A stretch of 64,000 bases of DNA from Eubacteriaceae bacterium (GTDB lineage: Bacteria > Bacillota > Clostridia > Eubacteriales > Anaerofustaceae), in assembly GCA_009782515.1 (NCBI GenBank), contig WRIY01000001.1, positions 86,709 to 150,708 of the forward strand. Direction: 5' to 3'. The notes under the pieces are model-generated. The model was not told the DNA's origin. It saw only the letters and a program-made list of their open reading frames with translations, and made no database searches. Positions 35,645 through 45,654 of this stretch are shown here, one piece after another (within the stretch, counting starts at the first letter, position 1; each line of letters opens with the position of its first letter). The translations under genes and the position numbers were made by a program.

Positions 35645-36127
35645 ATGGCAAATATCGCAATAATAATAGGAAGCGCTTCAGACCGCCCGGTTGTAAACAG
35701 GGCAGAGGAAATCCTGCGCAGCTTCAAGGTGAGCTATACCCTGCGGGTGCTTTCAGCGCACCGCACGCCCGAGGAGACAGCCGAGTTCGCAAAAACCCTG
35801 GACGGCAATTATGACGCTGTAATAGCGGCAGCAGGCAAAGCCGCCCATTTGGCCGGAGCCGTAGCAGCCCACACTCTGGTGCCGGTTATCGGCCTGCCCA
35901 TAAAAACAGACGTGATGGGCGGGCTTGACTCCCTGCTCTCAATTGTCCAAATGCCAAGAGGCATACCTGTAGCCACAGTGGCTATTGACGGCGCTGAAAA
36001 TGCAGCGCTTCTGGCGCTTCAGATTGCTGCCCCGAGAGATCCCGGCCTTTTGCACAAGCTCAAGGAGTACCGCAAGCAAATGAGGGAATCTTCGCTGTCA
36101 GCAGATTCAGAGGCGCAAAGTGAATAA
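35645..36127 (+). CDS. purE: 5-(carboxyamino)imidazole ribonucleotide mutase / AIR carboxylase
   Basis: PurE makes CAIR. The 160-residue protein has GSASDRPVVNRAEEIL, VLSAHRTPEETAEFA and AAAGKAAHLAGAVAAHT with the later LDSLLSIVQMPRGIPVATVAI, all typical. Since no purK is nearby, it may instead be a class that carboxylates AIR directly, or purK may be elsewhere. CAGGAGAG precedes the ATG, 15 bases after purL. Confidence 0.94.
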   Translation: MANIAIIIGSASDRPVVNRAEEILRSFKVSYTLRVLSAHRTPEETAEFAKTLDGNYDAVIAAAGKAAHLAGAVAAHTLVPVIGLPIKTDVMGGLDSLLSIVQMPRGIPVATVAIDGAENAALLALQIAAPRDPGLLHKLKEYRKQMRESSLSADSEAQSE

Positions 36128-36150
36128 TAAAAGGCAGGCAAAACATTGAC

Positions 36151-37140
36151 ATGGGAGACGCGTATAAAGAATCAGGCGTTGACCTGAACGCCGGATATGA
36201 GAGCGTGCGGCGCATAAAGCCGCTTGCTGAGGCGACATTTTCGAAATATGTCCTGAGCGGAATCGGGGCTTTCGGCTCAGCGTATGAAGTCCCTGAAAAA
36301 TACAAAAGGCCTGTGCTTGTTGCGGCAACCGATGGCGTTGGCACAAAGCTTCTAATTGCACAGGCAGCAAACGAGCACTCAACCGTAGGCATTGACCTTG
36401 TGGCAATGTGCGCCAACGATGTGCTGGCAATGGGGGCTGAGCCTGCATTTTTCCTTGACTATATAGCTTCTTCAAAAACAGTGCCCGAAACCATTGAATC
36501 AATAGTTGAAGGCATCGCTGAAGGCTGCAAGCAGGCAGGCTGCTCTTTGGTTGGCGGAGAGACCGCCGAATTGCCGGGAATGTATCCTGAAGGGGAGTAT
36601 GATCTGGCAGGCTTTTGCGTTGGCATAGCTGAAAAGAGCGATCTTCTCGGCAACAGCAGGGCACGGGCAGGAGACATGATAATCGGATTTGCCTCTTCCG
36701 GCCTGCACTCAAACGGCTTCTCGCTTGCCAGAAGGGCGCTGCTGGAAAGCGGCAGATACAGCTTGGGCGAATATATTCCGCAACTGGGAACTACCCTGGC
36801 CTCAGAGCTGCTAAAGCCAACGCTTATATATAAAAGACAGGCCGCCTCCCTGGCCGGCATAGCCCACAGCATGTGCCATATAACAGGCGGGGGCTATTAT
36901 GAAAACATCCCCCGAATGCTGCCGGCAGGCCTGAGCGCTGCTGTAAGCAAAAGCGCTCTGCCAAAGCTGCCGATATTCGCCCTTATACAGGATGCCTTGG
37001 GCCTGAGCGATGAGAACATGTTCTCAACATTTAACATGGGAATTGGGTTTATGGCTACCGTGCCGCAAGGCACGCAAGTCGATGGCGCAATAGTTATCGG
37101 CAGCGTTATAGAGGGCAGCGGCGAGGCTTTGATCGTATGA
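36151..37140 (+). CDS. purM: phosphoribosylformylglycinamidine cyclo-ligase (AIR synthetase)
   Basis: PurM closes FGAM to AIR with ATP. The 329-residue protein begins GDAYKESGVDLNAGYESVRRI and shows VAATDGVGTKLLIA, MCANDVLAMGAEPAFFLDYIA, LVGGETAELPGMYPEGEYDLAGF and SGLHSNGFSLARR, the full signature set. It is 24 bases after purE and its stop overlaps the purN start (ATGA). Confidence 0.96.
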   Translation: MGDAYKESGVDLNAGYESVRRIKPLAEATFSKYVLSGIGAFGSAYEVPEKYKRPVLVAATDGVGTKLLIAQAANEHSTVGIDLVAMCANDVLAMGAEPAFFLDYIASSKTVPETIESIVEGIAEGCKQAGCSLVGGETAELPGMYPEGEYDLAGFCVGIAEKSDLLGNSRARAGDMIIGFASSGLHSNGFSLARRALLESGRYSLGEYIPQLGTTLASELLKPTLIYKRQAASLAGIAHSMCHITGGGYYENIPRMLPAGLSAAVSKSALPKLPIFALIQDALGLSDENMFSTFNMGIGFMATVPQGTQVDGAIVIGSVIEGSGEALIV

Positions 37141-37739
37141 AAAAAATTGTATGCTTTGCATCGGGAAACGGCACAAATTTCCAGTCTTTGATTGACAGCG
37201 TGCATGCAAAGCACGCATTTATCATAGCCCTGATAACTGACAACCCCGAGGCCGGGGCGATAGCCAGGGCAAAAGAAGCAAACATTGCTGTGCATGCTTT
37301 CGACTACAGGCAAATGGGGCGGGAGGCTTTCGAACAAAAAACGATAGAGCTGCTTAGCGAGCTTGAGCCTGATCTCGCAGTGCTGTGCGGCTTTTTAAAG
37401 GCCTATCCTTCCGCGGCTATACAAAAGTGGCCAGCGATTAATATACACCCTTCATTGCTCCCGTCATTCTCCGGCAAAGGCATGTACGGCCTAAGAGTGC
37501 ATGAGGCGGCTATAGATTACGGAGTAAAGGTCAGCGGGTGCAGCGTGCACTTTGTAACAGAAGAAATTGATGCGGGCCCGATAATCCTGCAAATGCCTGT
37601 CGATGTATTGGAGCGCGACACGCCAGAAACGCTTCAAACGCGAATTCTTGAATATGAACATAAAGCTATTGTTAAGGCAGCAATGCTATTCTGTTCCGAC
37701 AGGATAAAAATAAGCGGCAGAAGGGCAATCATAAGCTAA
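37137..37739 (+). CDS. purN: phosphoribosylglycinamide formyltransferase
   Basis: PurN formylates GAR using 10-formyl-THF. The 200-residue protein has the start IVCFASGNGTNFQSLIDSV, the catalytic region INIHPSLLPSFSGKGMYG and HFVTEEIDAGPIILQ with the conserved Asp. It is translationally coupled to purM by a four-base overlap. Confidence 0.94.
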   Translation: MKKIVCFASGNGTNFQSLIDSVHAKHAFIIALITDNPEAGAIARAKEANIAVHAFDYRQMGREAFEQKTIELLSELEPDLAVLCGFLKAYPSAAIQKWPAINIHPSLLPSFSGKGMYGLRVHEAAIDYGVKVSGCSVHFVTEEIDAGPIILQMPVDVLERDTPETLQTRILEYEHKAIVKAAMLFCSDRIKISGRRAIIS

Positions 37740-37781
37740 AAGCCATAAATATTTGAAAGAGAGGTACGCGCATTGCCAAAA

Positions 37782-37798
37782 GCCTGCCACAGGCAGGC
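37782..37798 (+). other. short hairpin between purN and purH
   Basis: A perfect seven-base stem GCCTGCC-ACA-GGCAGGC lies 19 bases ahead of purH. There is no T-run, so it is not a standard terminator; it may shape translation or mRNA decay. Confidence 0.4.
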
Positions 37799-37816
37799 CG
37801 CTCTTGCGTGAAAGCG

Positions 37817-39346
37817 ATGAAAAAAAGAGCCTTAATAAGCGTCTATGACAAAAAAGGTGTGCTTGAACTGGCATCACGGCTCTCAAAGCTTGGCTTTGAG
37901 ATACTATCAACCGGAGGCACCCTTGCCCTGCTCACAGAAGGCGGCATAAGCGCTGCAGCAGTCAGCGACATAACCAAATTCCCGGAATGCCTTGACGGCA
38001 GGGTAAAGACGCTGCACCCCTCCATTCACGGGGGGATACTTGCTGAGCGCGGCAAAGAATCCCATATGCGCCAGCTGGAAAGCCTAGGCATCGGAACAAT
38101 TGATCTTGTTTTTGTAAACCTCTACCCTTTTGAAAAAGCTATTAAGCAGCAGGGCGCACAGGCAGCCGACGCTGTCGAGAACATAGACATAGGCGGGCCG
38201 GCAATGATACGCTCCGCTGCCAAAAACTATGAATACGTAGCAGTTGCTACAGACCCGTCCGATTACGGCGTAATACTCAGCGAGCTCGAAGAGACAGGGG
38301 AGGTTTCTCTGGCAACGCGCAAAAAGCTCGCAGCGAAAGCGTTTCAGCTAACTGCTTTCTACGACAGCCTCATTTCAAGGTATTTCTCAGAAGAGCTTTT
38401 CCCTGAATACTACACTATCGGGCTCAGAAAGCTTTACAGCCTGCGCTATGGCGAAAACCCGCACCAGTCAGCCTCTTTTTATGATGATCCGATGGATGCG
38501 CAGGCAGGCATTGGCACAGCAGAGATTCTGTGGGGCAAAGAGCTCTCATACAACAATATTGCCGATGCAGACGCAGCAGTGGCAGCGGCCATGGATTTTG
38601 CCGACATGCCCGCCTCTGCAAACATTAAGCACCAAAACCCTTGCGCTATAGCGGTAGGGGAGAGCATTGCACAGGCATACCAGAAGGCATACGATGCCGA
38701 TCCGGTTTCAATATACGGCGGCGTTGTCGCACTGACCAGGCCCGTTGGGCGGGAGTGCGCGGAGCTTTTGAACAAATCCTTTCTTGAAATTGTCATCGCC
38801 CCGGAATACAGCGAGGAAGCGCTCAGCATCTTGAAGCAGCGCGAAGATCTTCGCATTCTGCGCCTGAGCGCCCTTTCAGAGCAGGCAGCAGTGAGCGGCC
38901 TGCTGGCCAAAAAGGTGGCCGGAGGCATGCTGTTATCAGAGCATGACAGCGAAATCTACGCCTCCCTGTCCTACCCCACAAAAAGGCAGCCTACCCCGCA
39001 GGAGCTGACTGATCTAATATTTGCGTTTAAGGCTGTTAAGCACGCCAAGTCAAATGCCATTACGCTGGCCAAAGACGGAGTCTTGGTCGGGTGCGGCCCG
39101 GGGCAGCCCAACCGCATAGGCTCCCTTGAGATTGCCGCAAGCATGGCAGGCGAGAGGGCAATAGGCTCGGTTATGGCTTCAGACGCTTTCTTCCCGTTTG
39201 ACGATACTGTAAAAGCGGCTATAAAAGCAGGCGTGAGCGCAATAATTCAGCCGGGCGGCTCTAACAGGGACGAAGACTCTATAAAAGCAGCCGACGAGGC
39301 TGGCATTGCCATGGTGTTTACGGGAATGCGCCATTTTAAGCATTAA
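37817..39346 (+). CDS. purH: bifunctional AICAR formyltransferase / IMP cyclohydrolase
   Basis: PurH carries out the last two steps to IMP. The N-terminal IMP cyclohydrolase part (about 1-190) starts RALISVYDKKGVLELAS and includes GRVKTLHPSIHGGILA and ENIDIGGPAMIRSAAKN. The C-terminal AICAR transformylase contains the catalytic KHQNPCAIA and LRYGENPHQSASFYD. I take ATG 37817 (509 residues); a GTG at 37808 would add three. Neither has a strong ribosome site, and translation may depend on the hairpin just upstream. Confidence 0.96.
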   Translation: MKKRALISVYDKKGVLELASRLSKLGFEILSTGGTLALLTEGGISAAAVSDITKFPECLDGRVKTLHPSIHGGILAERGKESHMRQLESLGIGTIDLVFVNLYPFEKAIKQQGAQAADAVENIDIGGPAMIRSAAKNYEYVAVATDPSDYGVILSELEETGEVSLATRKKLAAKAFQLTAFYDSLISRYFSEELFPEYYTIGLRKLYSLRYGENPHQSASFYDDPMDAQAGIGTAEILWGKELSYNNIADADAAVAAAMDFADMPASANIKHQNPCAIAVGESIAQAYQKAYDADPVSIYGGVVALTRPVGRECAELLNKSFLEIVIAPEYSEEALSILKQREDLRILRLSALSEQAAVSGLLAKKVAGGMLLSEHDSEIYASLSYPTKRQPTPQELTDLIFAFKAVKHAKSNAITLAKDGVLVGCGPGQPNRIGSLEIAASMAGERAIGSVMASDAFFPFDDTVKAAIKAGVSAIIQPGGSNRDEDSIKAADEAGIAMVFTGMRHFKH

Positions 39347-39359
39347 TTCTGGAGATATA

Positions 39360-40625
39360 ATGGATATACTTATCGTTGGTTCAGGCGCCAGGGAGCATGC
39401 GCTGGCTGCAAAGATAGCACGTAGCCCGCTTTCCGGCAAGCTTTACTGCGCCCCGGGAAACGGGGGCACTTCTCAGATAGCAGAAAATGTTGCCATAGCA
39501 GCCACTGATGCAAACGCCCTGGTTGCATTTGCAAAAAAGGCGAATATCGGCCTGGCAGTCATCGGCCCTGAAGAGCCTCTGGTCAATGGAATAGTCGATG
39601 CTTTCGAAGCCGGCGGCATTATGGCATTTGGGCCGCGAAAGGCTGCGGCAGCATTCGAGGGCTCAAAAAAACTGACAAAAGAGTTCCTTATGCGATGGGG
39701 CGTGCCTACAGCAGCCTACTTCGCCACTGCTTCCTACAGCGAGGCAGAGGCGTACCTAAGCGATCAAAGCTTTCCGATAGTTATTAAGGCTGACGGCCTT
39801 GCAGCCGGCAAGGGCGTGTACATCTGCGAGAGCAGGCAGGAAGCGTCCAAAGCTTTAGGCGAAATAATGCTGGAGCAAAGGTTTGGCGCGTCCGGGGATC
39901 TTGTTGTCATAGAGGAATTCCTCACCGGCGAAGAGACCAGCGCGCTTTGCTTTGCAGACGGAAAATCCCTTGTGCCCCTTGAGAGCTCAAAGGACTACAA
40001 AAGAGCATATGATGCCGACGAAGGGCCTAATACAGGCGGCATGGGAGCCTATTCCCCAAACAGCATCATTGACGCGCCAATGGCAGATGCTATAAACAAT
40101 GAAATCCTAAATCCGATTATGCAAGGCTTTATAGCTGAAGGCATTGACTACAGGGGGATTTTGTATGTAGGCCTTATGATCACCGGCGCAGGGCCCAAGG
40201 TGCTTGAATTCAACGTCAGGTTCGGGGATCCGGAAACGCAGGCCTTAATGCCGCGCTTAAAAAGCGATCTGGTGGATATAATGCTAAAGTGCATAAACGG
40301 AAGCCTGAAAGCGGGCGATGTTGAGTGGTCAAGCGATGAGAGCGTATGCATCGTGATTGCATCAGAGGGCTATCCGGACAGCTATGAGGTTGGCAGGATC
40401 ATAAGCCTTGGAGAGCCAGGCGGCGCCGAGATTTTCCATGCCGGCACAAAGCTTGAAAACGGCCGGCTCGCTACCAGCGGAGGGCGGGTGCTAAGCGTAA
40501 GCGCAACAGGCCCAACCCGCGCGAAGGCTCGCGAGAAGGCATACGCTGCCGTGCAGCATATAAATTTTAGCGGAATGCACTACAGAAAAGACATTGCCCG
40601 GGAAATGGGCCACAAGGGCAATTAG
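39360..40625 (+). CDS. purD: phosphoribosylamine-glycine ligase (GAR synthetase)
   Basis: PurD joins phosphoribosylamine and glycine with ATP. The 421-residue protein starts [19 protein letters not shown] after GGAG at five bases, rejecting an upstream in-frame ATG at 39306 inside purH. It has [16 protein letters not shown], the ATP-grasp stretch [38 protein letters not shown] sequence and [18 protein letters not shown]. It follows purH by 13 bases. Confidence 0.96.
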   Translation: MDILIVGSGAREHALAAKIARSPLSGKLYCAPGNGGTSQIAENVAIAATDANALVAFAKKANIGLAVIGPEEPLVNGIVDAFEAGGIMAFGPRKAAAAFEGSKKLTKEFLMRWGVPTAAYFATASYSEAEAYLSDQSFPIVIKADGLAAGKGVYICESRQEASKALGEIMLEQRFGASGDLVVIEEFLTGEETSALCFADGKSLVPLESSKDYKRAYDADEGPNTGGMGAYSPNSIIDAPMADAINNEILNPIMQGFIAEGIDYRGILYVGLMITGAGPKVLEFNVRFGDPETQALMPRLKSDLVDIMLKCINGSLKAGDVEWSSDESVCIVIASEGYPDSYEVGRIISLGEPGGAEIFHAGTKLENGRLATSGGRVLSVSATGPTRAKAREKAYAAVQHINFSGMHYRKDIAREMGHKGN

Positions 40626-40644
40626 AAAGTTATATAGTTATAAG

Positions 40645-42453
40645 ATGGGTGAAAAACAGAAATTCACTAGAAATTTTTGCATTATAGCGCATATAGACCA
40701 CGGGAAGTCAACGCTTGCAGACAGGCTGATCGAAATGACAGGGGCTATAGAGTCCCGCGATATGGCTCCGCAGGTGCTTGACAATATGGCGCTTGAAAGA
40801 GAGCGCGGCATAACGATAAAGCTGCAGGCCATTCGCCTTGAATACAAGGCTTTGGACGGCAATATATATTATCTGAACCTCATTGACACTCCCGGCCATG
40901 TTGACTTTACGTATGAAGTCTCACGCTCCCTTGCAGCCTGTGAAGGGGCATTGCTTGTAGTTGACGCGACTCAGGGAATACAAGCCCAAACCCTGGCTAA
41001 TGCATACCTTGCTATTGATGCCGGCCTTGAAATAGTGCCGGTAATAAATAAGATCGATTTGCCAAGCGCTGACGCTGATGAAGCAGTGCGCCAGCTCGAG
41101 GACTATATAGGCATACCTGCTGAAGACGCCCCCAGGATTTCTGCCAAAGAGGGCATAAACATTCAGGATGTCCTGGAGGCTATAGTCCATAAGATCCCGG
41201 CGCCTGAGGACAATGACGATAAGCCGCTCAGATGCCTGGTGTTTGATTCCGTTTATGATCAATACAGAGGGGCTATTGCTTCCATAAGGGTTGTTGACGG
41301 CGTTTTGGCTTCAAACAGCAGAGTTGTCTTCATGGCTAAAGGCAAGCCATACGATACCGATGAGATAGGCTATTTCAAAGCCGGCCTTGTTAAGTCGAGC
41401 GAGCTGAGATCCGGCGAGGTAGGCTATATCGCTGCCTCAGTAAAGAGCGTTTCAGATGCCAGGGCAGGCGACACCATTACAGATGCTGCCAACCCGGCAG
41501 CTGAGCCTTTGGAAGGCTATAAGGCAGCAAAGCCAATGGTTTTTTGCGGTATATACCCCGAAGACGGATCGCACTATGAGGATCTCAAAGCTTCGCTTGA
41601 AAAGCTTCAGCTTAACGACGCTTCAATCACCTTTGAGCCGGAAACAAGCGCAGCGCTGGGTTTTGGCTTCAGGTGCGGCTTTCTTGGGCTTTTGCATATG
41701 GAAGTGGCGCAGCAGCGGCTGGAGCGGGAGTACGCGCTCGACTTAATCTCCACTGTCCCGTCTGTCGTCTACCGCATTGGCCTTAAAAACAGCACAGAGA
41801 TCCTGGAAATAGACAACCCTTCGCGCTACCCTGATCCGATGCATATCGGCTTCATTGAAGAGCCATTCGTGGAAGCCCAGATCATGGCGCCTTCAGAGTA
41901 TATAGGCGCAATAATGGATCTGTGCCAAAAGCGCAGGGGAATCTTTAAAACGATAGAGCACTTCGGCGCCTCACGCGCTTGCCTGGAGTATGAGCTGCCG
42001 CTTAACGAGATCATCTATGACTTCTTTGATGCCTTAAAAAGCCGGACAAAGGGCTATGCCTCGCTTGACTACGAGTTCAAGGAATACAGGCCTTCAAATG
42101 TAGTTAAGCTGGACTTCCTTTTGAATGGCGATATTGTAGACGCGCTTTCCTTCATAGTCCATGAGAGCGGCGCATACCAAAGGGGAAGGTCTGTAGCGCA
42201 AAAGCTCAAGGAGCAGATCCCCCGCCAGATGTTTGAGATACCGATCCAGGCCGCTATCGGCGGCAAGGTAATAGCAAGGGAGACCGTCAAAGCTTTGCGC
42301 AAAGACGTGCTTGCCAAGTGCTATGGCGGAGACATCACCCGCAAAAAGAAGCTGCTTGAGAAGCAAAAGGAAGGCAAGAAGAAGATGCGCCAATTTGGCA
42401 AGGTTGAAATACCCCAGGAAGCCTTCATGGCCGTTTTAAAGCTTGATGACTGA
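40645..42453 (+). CDS. lepA: elongation factor 4 (LepA)
   Basis: LepA is a ribosome-bound GTPase that acts on stalled or mistranslocated ribosomes. The 602-residue protein begins with G1 [17 protein letters not shown]. It then shows the switch [39 protein letters not shown] (G4), and the LepA-specific C-terminal domain ([23 protein letters not shown] and [26 protein letters not shown]). The in-frame extension back to 40594 lies within purD and is rejected. It is 19 bases after purD, so it may be on the same transcript, and it overlaps hemW. Confidence 0.97.
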   Translation: MGEKQKFTRNFCIIAHIDHGKSTLADRLIEMTGAIESRDMAPQVLDNMALERERGITIKLQAIRLEYKALDGNIYYLNLIDTPGHVDFTYEVSRSLAACEGALLVVDATQGIQAQTLANAYLAIDAGLEIVPVINKIDLPSADADEAVRQLEDYIGIPAEDAPRISAKEGINIQDVLEAIVHKIPAPEDNDDKPLRCLVFDSVYDQYRGAIASIRVVDGVLASNSRVVFMAKGKPYDTDEIGYFKAGLVKSSELRSGEVGYIAASVKSVSDARAGDTITDAANPAAEPLEGYKAAKPMVFCGIYPEDGSHYEDLKASLEKLQLNDASITFEPETSAALGFGFRCGFLGLLHMEVAQQRLEREYALDLISTVPSVVYRIGLKNSTEILEIDNPSRYPDPMHIGFIEEPFVEAQIMAPSEYIGAIMDLCQKRRGIFKTIEHFGASRACLEYELPLNEIIYDFFDALKSRTKGYASLDYEFKEYRPSNVVKLDFLLNGDIVDALSFIVHESGAYQRGRSVAQKLKEQIPRQMFEIPIQAAIGGKVIARETVKALRKDVLAKCYGGDITRKKKLLEKQKEGKKKMRQFGKVEIPQEAFMAVLKLDD

Positions 42454-43549
42454 TCGCTTCTCAGCCTATATTCATGTCCCTTTCTGCGAGTCCAAATGCC
42501 CGTATTGCGACTTCTGCTCGTATACCGGAATGCAGGATAAGTTCGAAGCCTACTTTGCAGCGCTTTCAAAAGAGATCCAAAGCTATAGCGCCCCCAGGGC
42601 GCTTGATTCGGTTTACATTGGAGGGGGCACCCCAAGCTTTCCCGGCGAGCGCTATATTGAGCAATCCCTAAACAGCCTGTTTGCTGCCTTCGGGCGCAGC
42701 GGCTCATGCGAAGTTTCGATTGAAGCAAACCCTAACAGCGCAACAGCCAAAAAACTCAAAGCCTACTTTGAAAGCGGGGCCAACCGCATCTCAATCGGAG
42801 CCCAGTCATTTGTGCCTTCAGAGCTAAAAGCAATTGGCAGAGCCCACAGCCCGCGCGAAATTTTCACAGCCATGGAAAGCGCGCTTAAGGCAGGCTTTGA
42901 GAATATAAACCTCGATTTGATGTTCGGGCTTCCCGGCCAAACGGTGGAAAGCTTTGAATTCTCCCTTAAAAACGCGATATTTAGCGGCGCTTCGCACATA
43001 TCCTGCTATTCGCTGACAGTTGATGAGCAACACGCGCTATACGGCTGCATCAGTGAGGATGATGAAAGGGAAATGAGCAGCATTGCTGTGAAAATGCTTG
43101 AAGAGCACGGCTTTTTCAGGTACGAAGTGTCAAACTTTGCAAAAACAGGCCGCATATGCCGCCACAATGCCTACACCTGGCAGAGCCAGGAGTATGTGGG
43201 GTTTGGCGCAGCTGCCCACTCATATATCGGCAAGGCGCGCTATGAAAATACGCAGGATGTAGATGCCTACATAGACAGGATCAGCTCAGGGGCAAGCGCG
43301 CGAAGCCTGGTTTACGCCCAGGACAGAAAAACAGAGATAGCAGAATACATCATGCTTGCCCTGCGAACTGTCGAGGGCATAGATTACGATCGCTATTACA
43401 GGCGATTCGGGCACAGCTTTCTTTCAAGCTGGGAAAATGAGGCAAGAAAGCTTGTTGATGAAGGCCTGGCAGCCATCCGGCCGGACAGGTTTTTTTTGAG
43501 CAGCTTGGGCCTTGACTTTGCCAACAGGGCAATCATCTGTTTTTTGTAA
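42446..43549 (+). CDS. hemW: radical SAM heme chaperone HemW
   Basis: The N-terminus [22 protein letters not shown] carries the C-x3-C-x2-C cluster and extra Cys typical of HemW, followed by [10 protein letters not shown] and [32 protein letters not shown]. HemW is thought to insert heme rather than act as a coproporphyrinogen oxidase; HemN-type enzymes have a longer N-terminus, absent here. lepA-hemW adjacency is common in Bacillota. It overlaps lepA by eight bases and its 3' end overlaps the opposing gene by 17. Confidence 0.93.
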   Translation: MTDRFSAYIHVPFCESKCPYCDFCSYTGMQDKFEAYFAALSKEIQSYSAPRALDSVYIGGGTPSFPGERYIEQSLNSLFAAFGRSGSCEVSIEANPNSATAKKLKAYFESGANRISIGAQSFVPSELKAIGRAHSPREIFTAMESALKAGFENINLDLMFGLPGQTVESFEFSLKNAIFSGASHISCYSLTVDEQHALYGCISEDDEREMSSIAVKMLEEHGFFRYEVSNFAKTGRICRHNAYTWQSQEYVGFGAAAHSYIGKARYENTQDVDAYIDRISSGASARSLVYAQDRKTEIAEYIMLALRTVEGIDYDRYYRRFGHSFLSSWENEARKLVDEGLAAIRPDRFFLSSLGLDFANRAIICFL

Positions 43550-44435
43550 TTTCGTTATAGTCGATTGTATCGGTTTCATTGCTTGTTTTAACTTTATTCG
43601 CCCTTATGCTGCCGGATATCGTGTCAATTATTATCGTTATGCCGGCTTCGCCGTATTTATATACATTCAGGCTGTCTGTCGGCATGAATTCAAAGTCGCC
43701 TGAGATAGGGGCGCCGGTTGAAGTCTTCGAATCAAGGTAATAGCCGTATTTTGTAGACAAATTCAAGTTGACGTCACCGGAGATGGTTTTTATGTCAACT
43801 CTGACGAATGCTGCGCTTGGAGTAAGCACTATATTGCCGGATCGCGCGTCAAGGCGCGACTGGTTAAAGTCAGCATGCACCCGAATGTCACCCATCTGGG
43901 TTTCTGCAATTATCTGGTATATATCGCTGTTGTCAATAAATAAGCTGCTGTAAACAGACAGAAACGTTACCGAGTCGCATACCATTCCATAAAAATAGGC
44001 GCTTGCGTTTATGGTATGAATAGTTGCGATCCCCATTTCAAACGATCGAAAGTCAAAGCGCCCCGCTTGCGCTTTTATGTAGACATCGTATTTATGCGGT
44101 TCGTGGGGAATTCGTATTGTCAGCTCTTTTATGTCCTTGCTCAGGGTTATATACAAGACTTCCCCTTTAAACTCAAGGGAATTTCGGATATCAATATGGT
44201 ACGGCTCGATCATCACATCCCCGTCATAGCTGGCCAAAAATTCAATATTTGTATTTTCAGAGGATATGTAGATCTGCCTGACTGCAGCCCAGTCGTCAAC
44301 TGTCGGCAAGTAAGGCGTTCCTGCCTGGCCACCGCCAATAAACCAGGGCCTGGCCCCGGATACAAAGCACAATACAGCAGTAAGCACAGAAAAAGACACG
44401 ACGGACATAATGAATACTCTTGATGCCCTTTTCAT
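43533..44435 (-). CDS. exported DUF4097-like beta-repeat protein (paralogue B)
   Basis: The 300-residue protein starts with a signal or anchor helix (MKRASRVFIMSVVSFSVLTAVLCFV). A repetitive beta-strand sequence follows, with short turns (IEFLASYDGDVMI, RFDFRSFEMGIATIHTINASAYFYG, ISGDVNLNLSTKYGYYLDSK, DTISGSIRANK), the look of DUF4097-type beta-solenoid proteins. These may be adhesin- or stress-related, with no defined function. It is clearly paralogous to the next minus-strand gene upstream (44615-45490). It lies tail-to-tail with hemW, overlapping it by 17 bases. No strong ribosome site is visible. Confidence 0.65.
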   Translation of the reverse strand: MKRASRVFIMSVVSFSVLTAVLCFVSGARPWFIGGGQAGTPYLPTVDDWAAVRQIYISSENTNIEFLASYDGDVMIEPYHIDIRNSLEFKGEVLYITLSKDIKELTIRIPHEPHKYDVYIKAQAGRFDFRSFEMGIATIHTINASAYFYGMVCDSVTFLSVYSSLFIDNSDIYQIIAETQMGDIRVHADFNQSRLDARSGNIVLTPSAAFVRVDIKTISGDVNLNLSTKYGYYLDSKTSTGAPISGDFEFMPTDSLNVYKYGEAGITIIIDTISGSIRANKVKTSNETDTIDYNEITKNR

Positions 44436-44614
44436 TTAAAGCGGTTCCATTGCACGCGTTTGCTAATGCTCCGGCGCGCTATTAGAAAACATTCCAATTT
44501 GCGATAAATCATATCAGCTAATTATAACATATATGCGCATTTCAACATTATTCGCGCCAAAGCTCATTTATGCAAGTATTGGCATTTCAGGCGTGAATAA
44601 AGCATTCTCACAGC

Positions 44615-45490
44615 TCACTCTTCGTTTTCGCTATTGCGAATTCCGGGCTTTTCCTTGTTTGCTATAATGCTGCCGAATAATGTTTCCGCATTAATTGTAA
44701 TGCTTTCGTCTCCGTACAAATATATGTTTGGGTAGGATTTTCTGTATTCGAAATCAAAGTCCCCGAGCAGGGCGTCGAACTTTGTGGATTTAAGCTCCAA
44801 GTAGTAGCCATAAATAGCAGGCAAGTTCAGATTCGCATTGCCACAAATTGTTCTTATGCTGATTCTGCTAAATTCTTCTAAAGGAGTGAAGTACAGATTG
44901 CCGTATCTGACATATACTTTGGCTTCTCTAAAAGCAGCTCGCATATGGGCATCGCCCGTATGGCTTTCAATGCTGATTAAGTGAATGCGGCTGTTGGCTA
45001 TATAAACATCGCTGTAGATAGACATAAACACTAAAGTGTCGCAATCCACGCCGGAAAAATAGGCGCTTGCGTTTACCGTGCATATATGCACATTGCCCAT
45101 GCTCAATGATTTAAACTCACATGCGCCTGTTGTTGACCTTATATAAATGTCATACTTCATGCGCTCGTCGGGAAGCCTGATAACCAGGCTGTCTATATCC
45201 TTGCCAACAGATATATAAAGAGCCTGCCCATCGATCTTTATGGACTTGCGCAAAGCGTAATATTGGCCTATTTCAACCTGCCCGCTGTAGCTTTCCAGAA
45301 ATTCAATTCGCGCGCTCTCAGATGATATGACGATTTGCCTGATGTTTAGCCAATCCTCAGATCCGAATTGGGCAAAGGTAGGGTCTATTGGCCCACCAGG
45401 GAAGCCATACGTAAATGCAAAGCACAGCAAAGCAACAAGGCCGGAAAAAGCCAATACTGACAGAATAAGCACAAGAAATGCCCTTTTCAT
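44615..45490 (-). CDS. exported DUF4097-like beta-repeat protein (paralogue A)
   Basis: From ATG 45490, with GGAG nine bases ahead, this is 291 residues; an upstream extension to 45583 lacks a site. It aligns over its whole length with the gene at 43533-44435: both start MKRA, share W-x2-IRQI-x-ISSE, YDIYI (or YDVYI), and NASAYF-x-G with a following CD. The pattern is again a signal helix plus repeated beta-strand turns. The pair is a tandem duplication with about 180 bases between the genes. Confidence 0.65.
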   Translation of the reverse strand: MKRAFLVLILSVLAFSGLVALLCFAFTYGFPGGPIDPTFAQFGSEDWLNIRQIVISSESARIEFLESYSGQVEIGQYYALRKSIKIDGQALYISVGKDIDSLVIRLPDERMKYDIYIRSTTGACEFKSLSMGNVHICTVNASAYFSGVDCDTLVFMSIYSDVYIANSRIHLISIESHTGDAHMRAAFREAKVYVRYGNLYFTPLEEFSRISIRTICGNANLNLPAIYGYYLELKSTKFDALLGDFDFEYRKSYPNIYLYGDESITINAETLFGSIIANKEKPGIRNSENEE

Positions 45491-45654
45491 TATAGCGCTC
45501 TCCTTTGCTATAATCAGGATGTGCAAGAAAAGACTGGCAGTATTAATTATATCAGGCAATAATAACCAATATAAGGTTTGCAAAGCTATTCGCAGATAAT
45601 GCTTAAAAGCATAAAAAAGAAACTGAAAATATAAAGTGCAGGCAAGGTGAAAGC

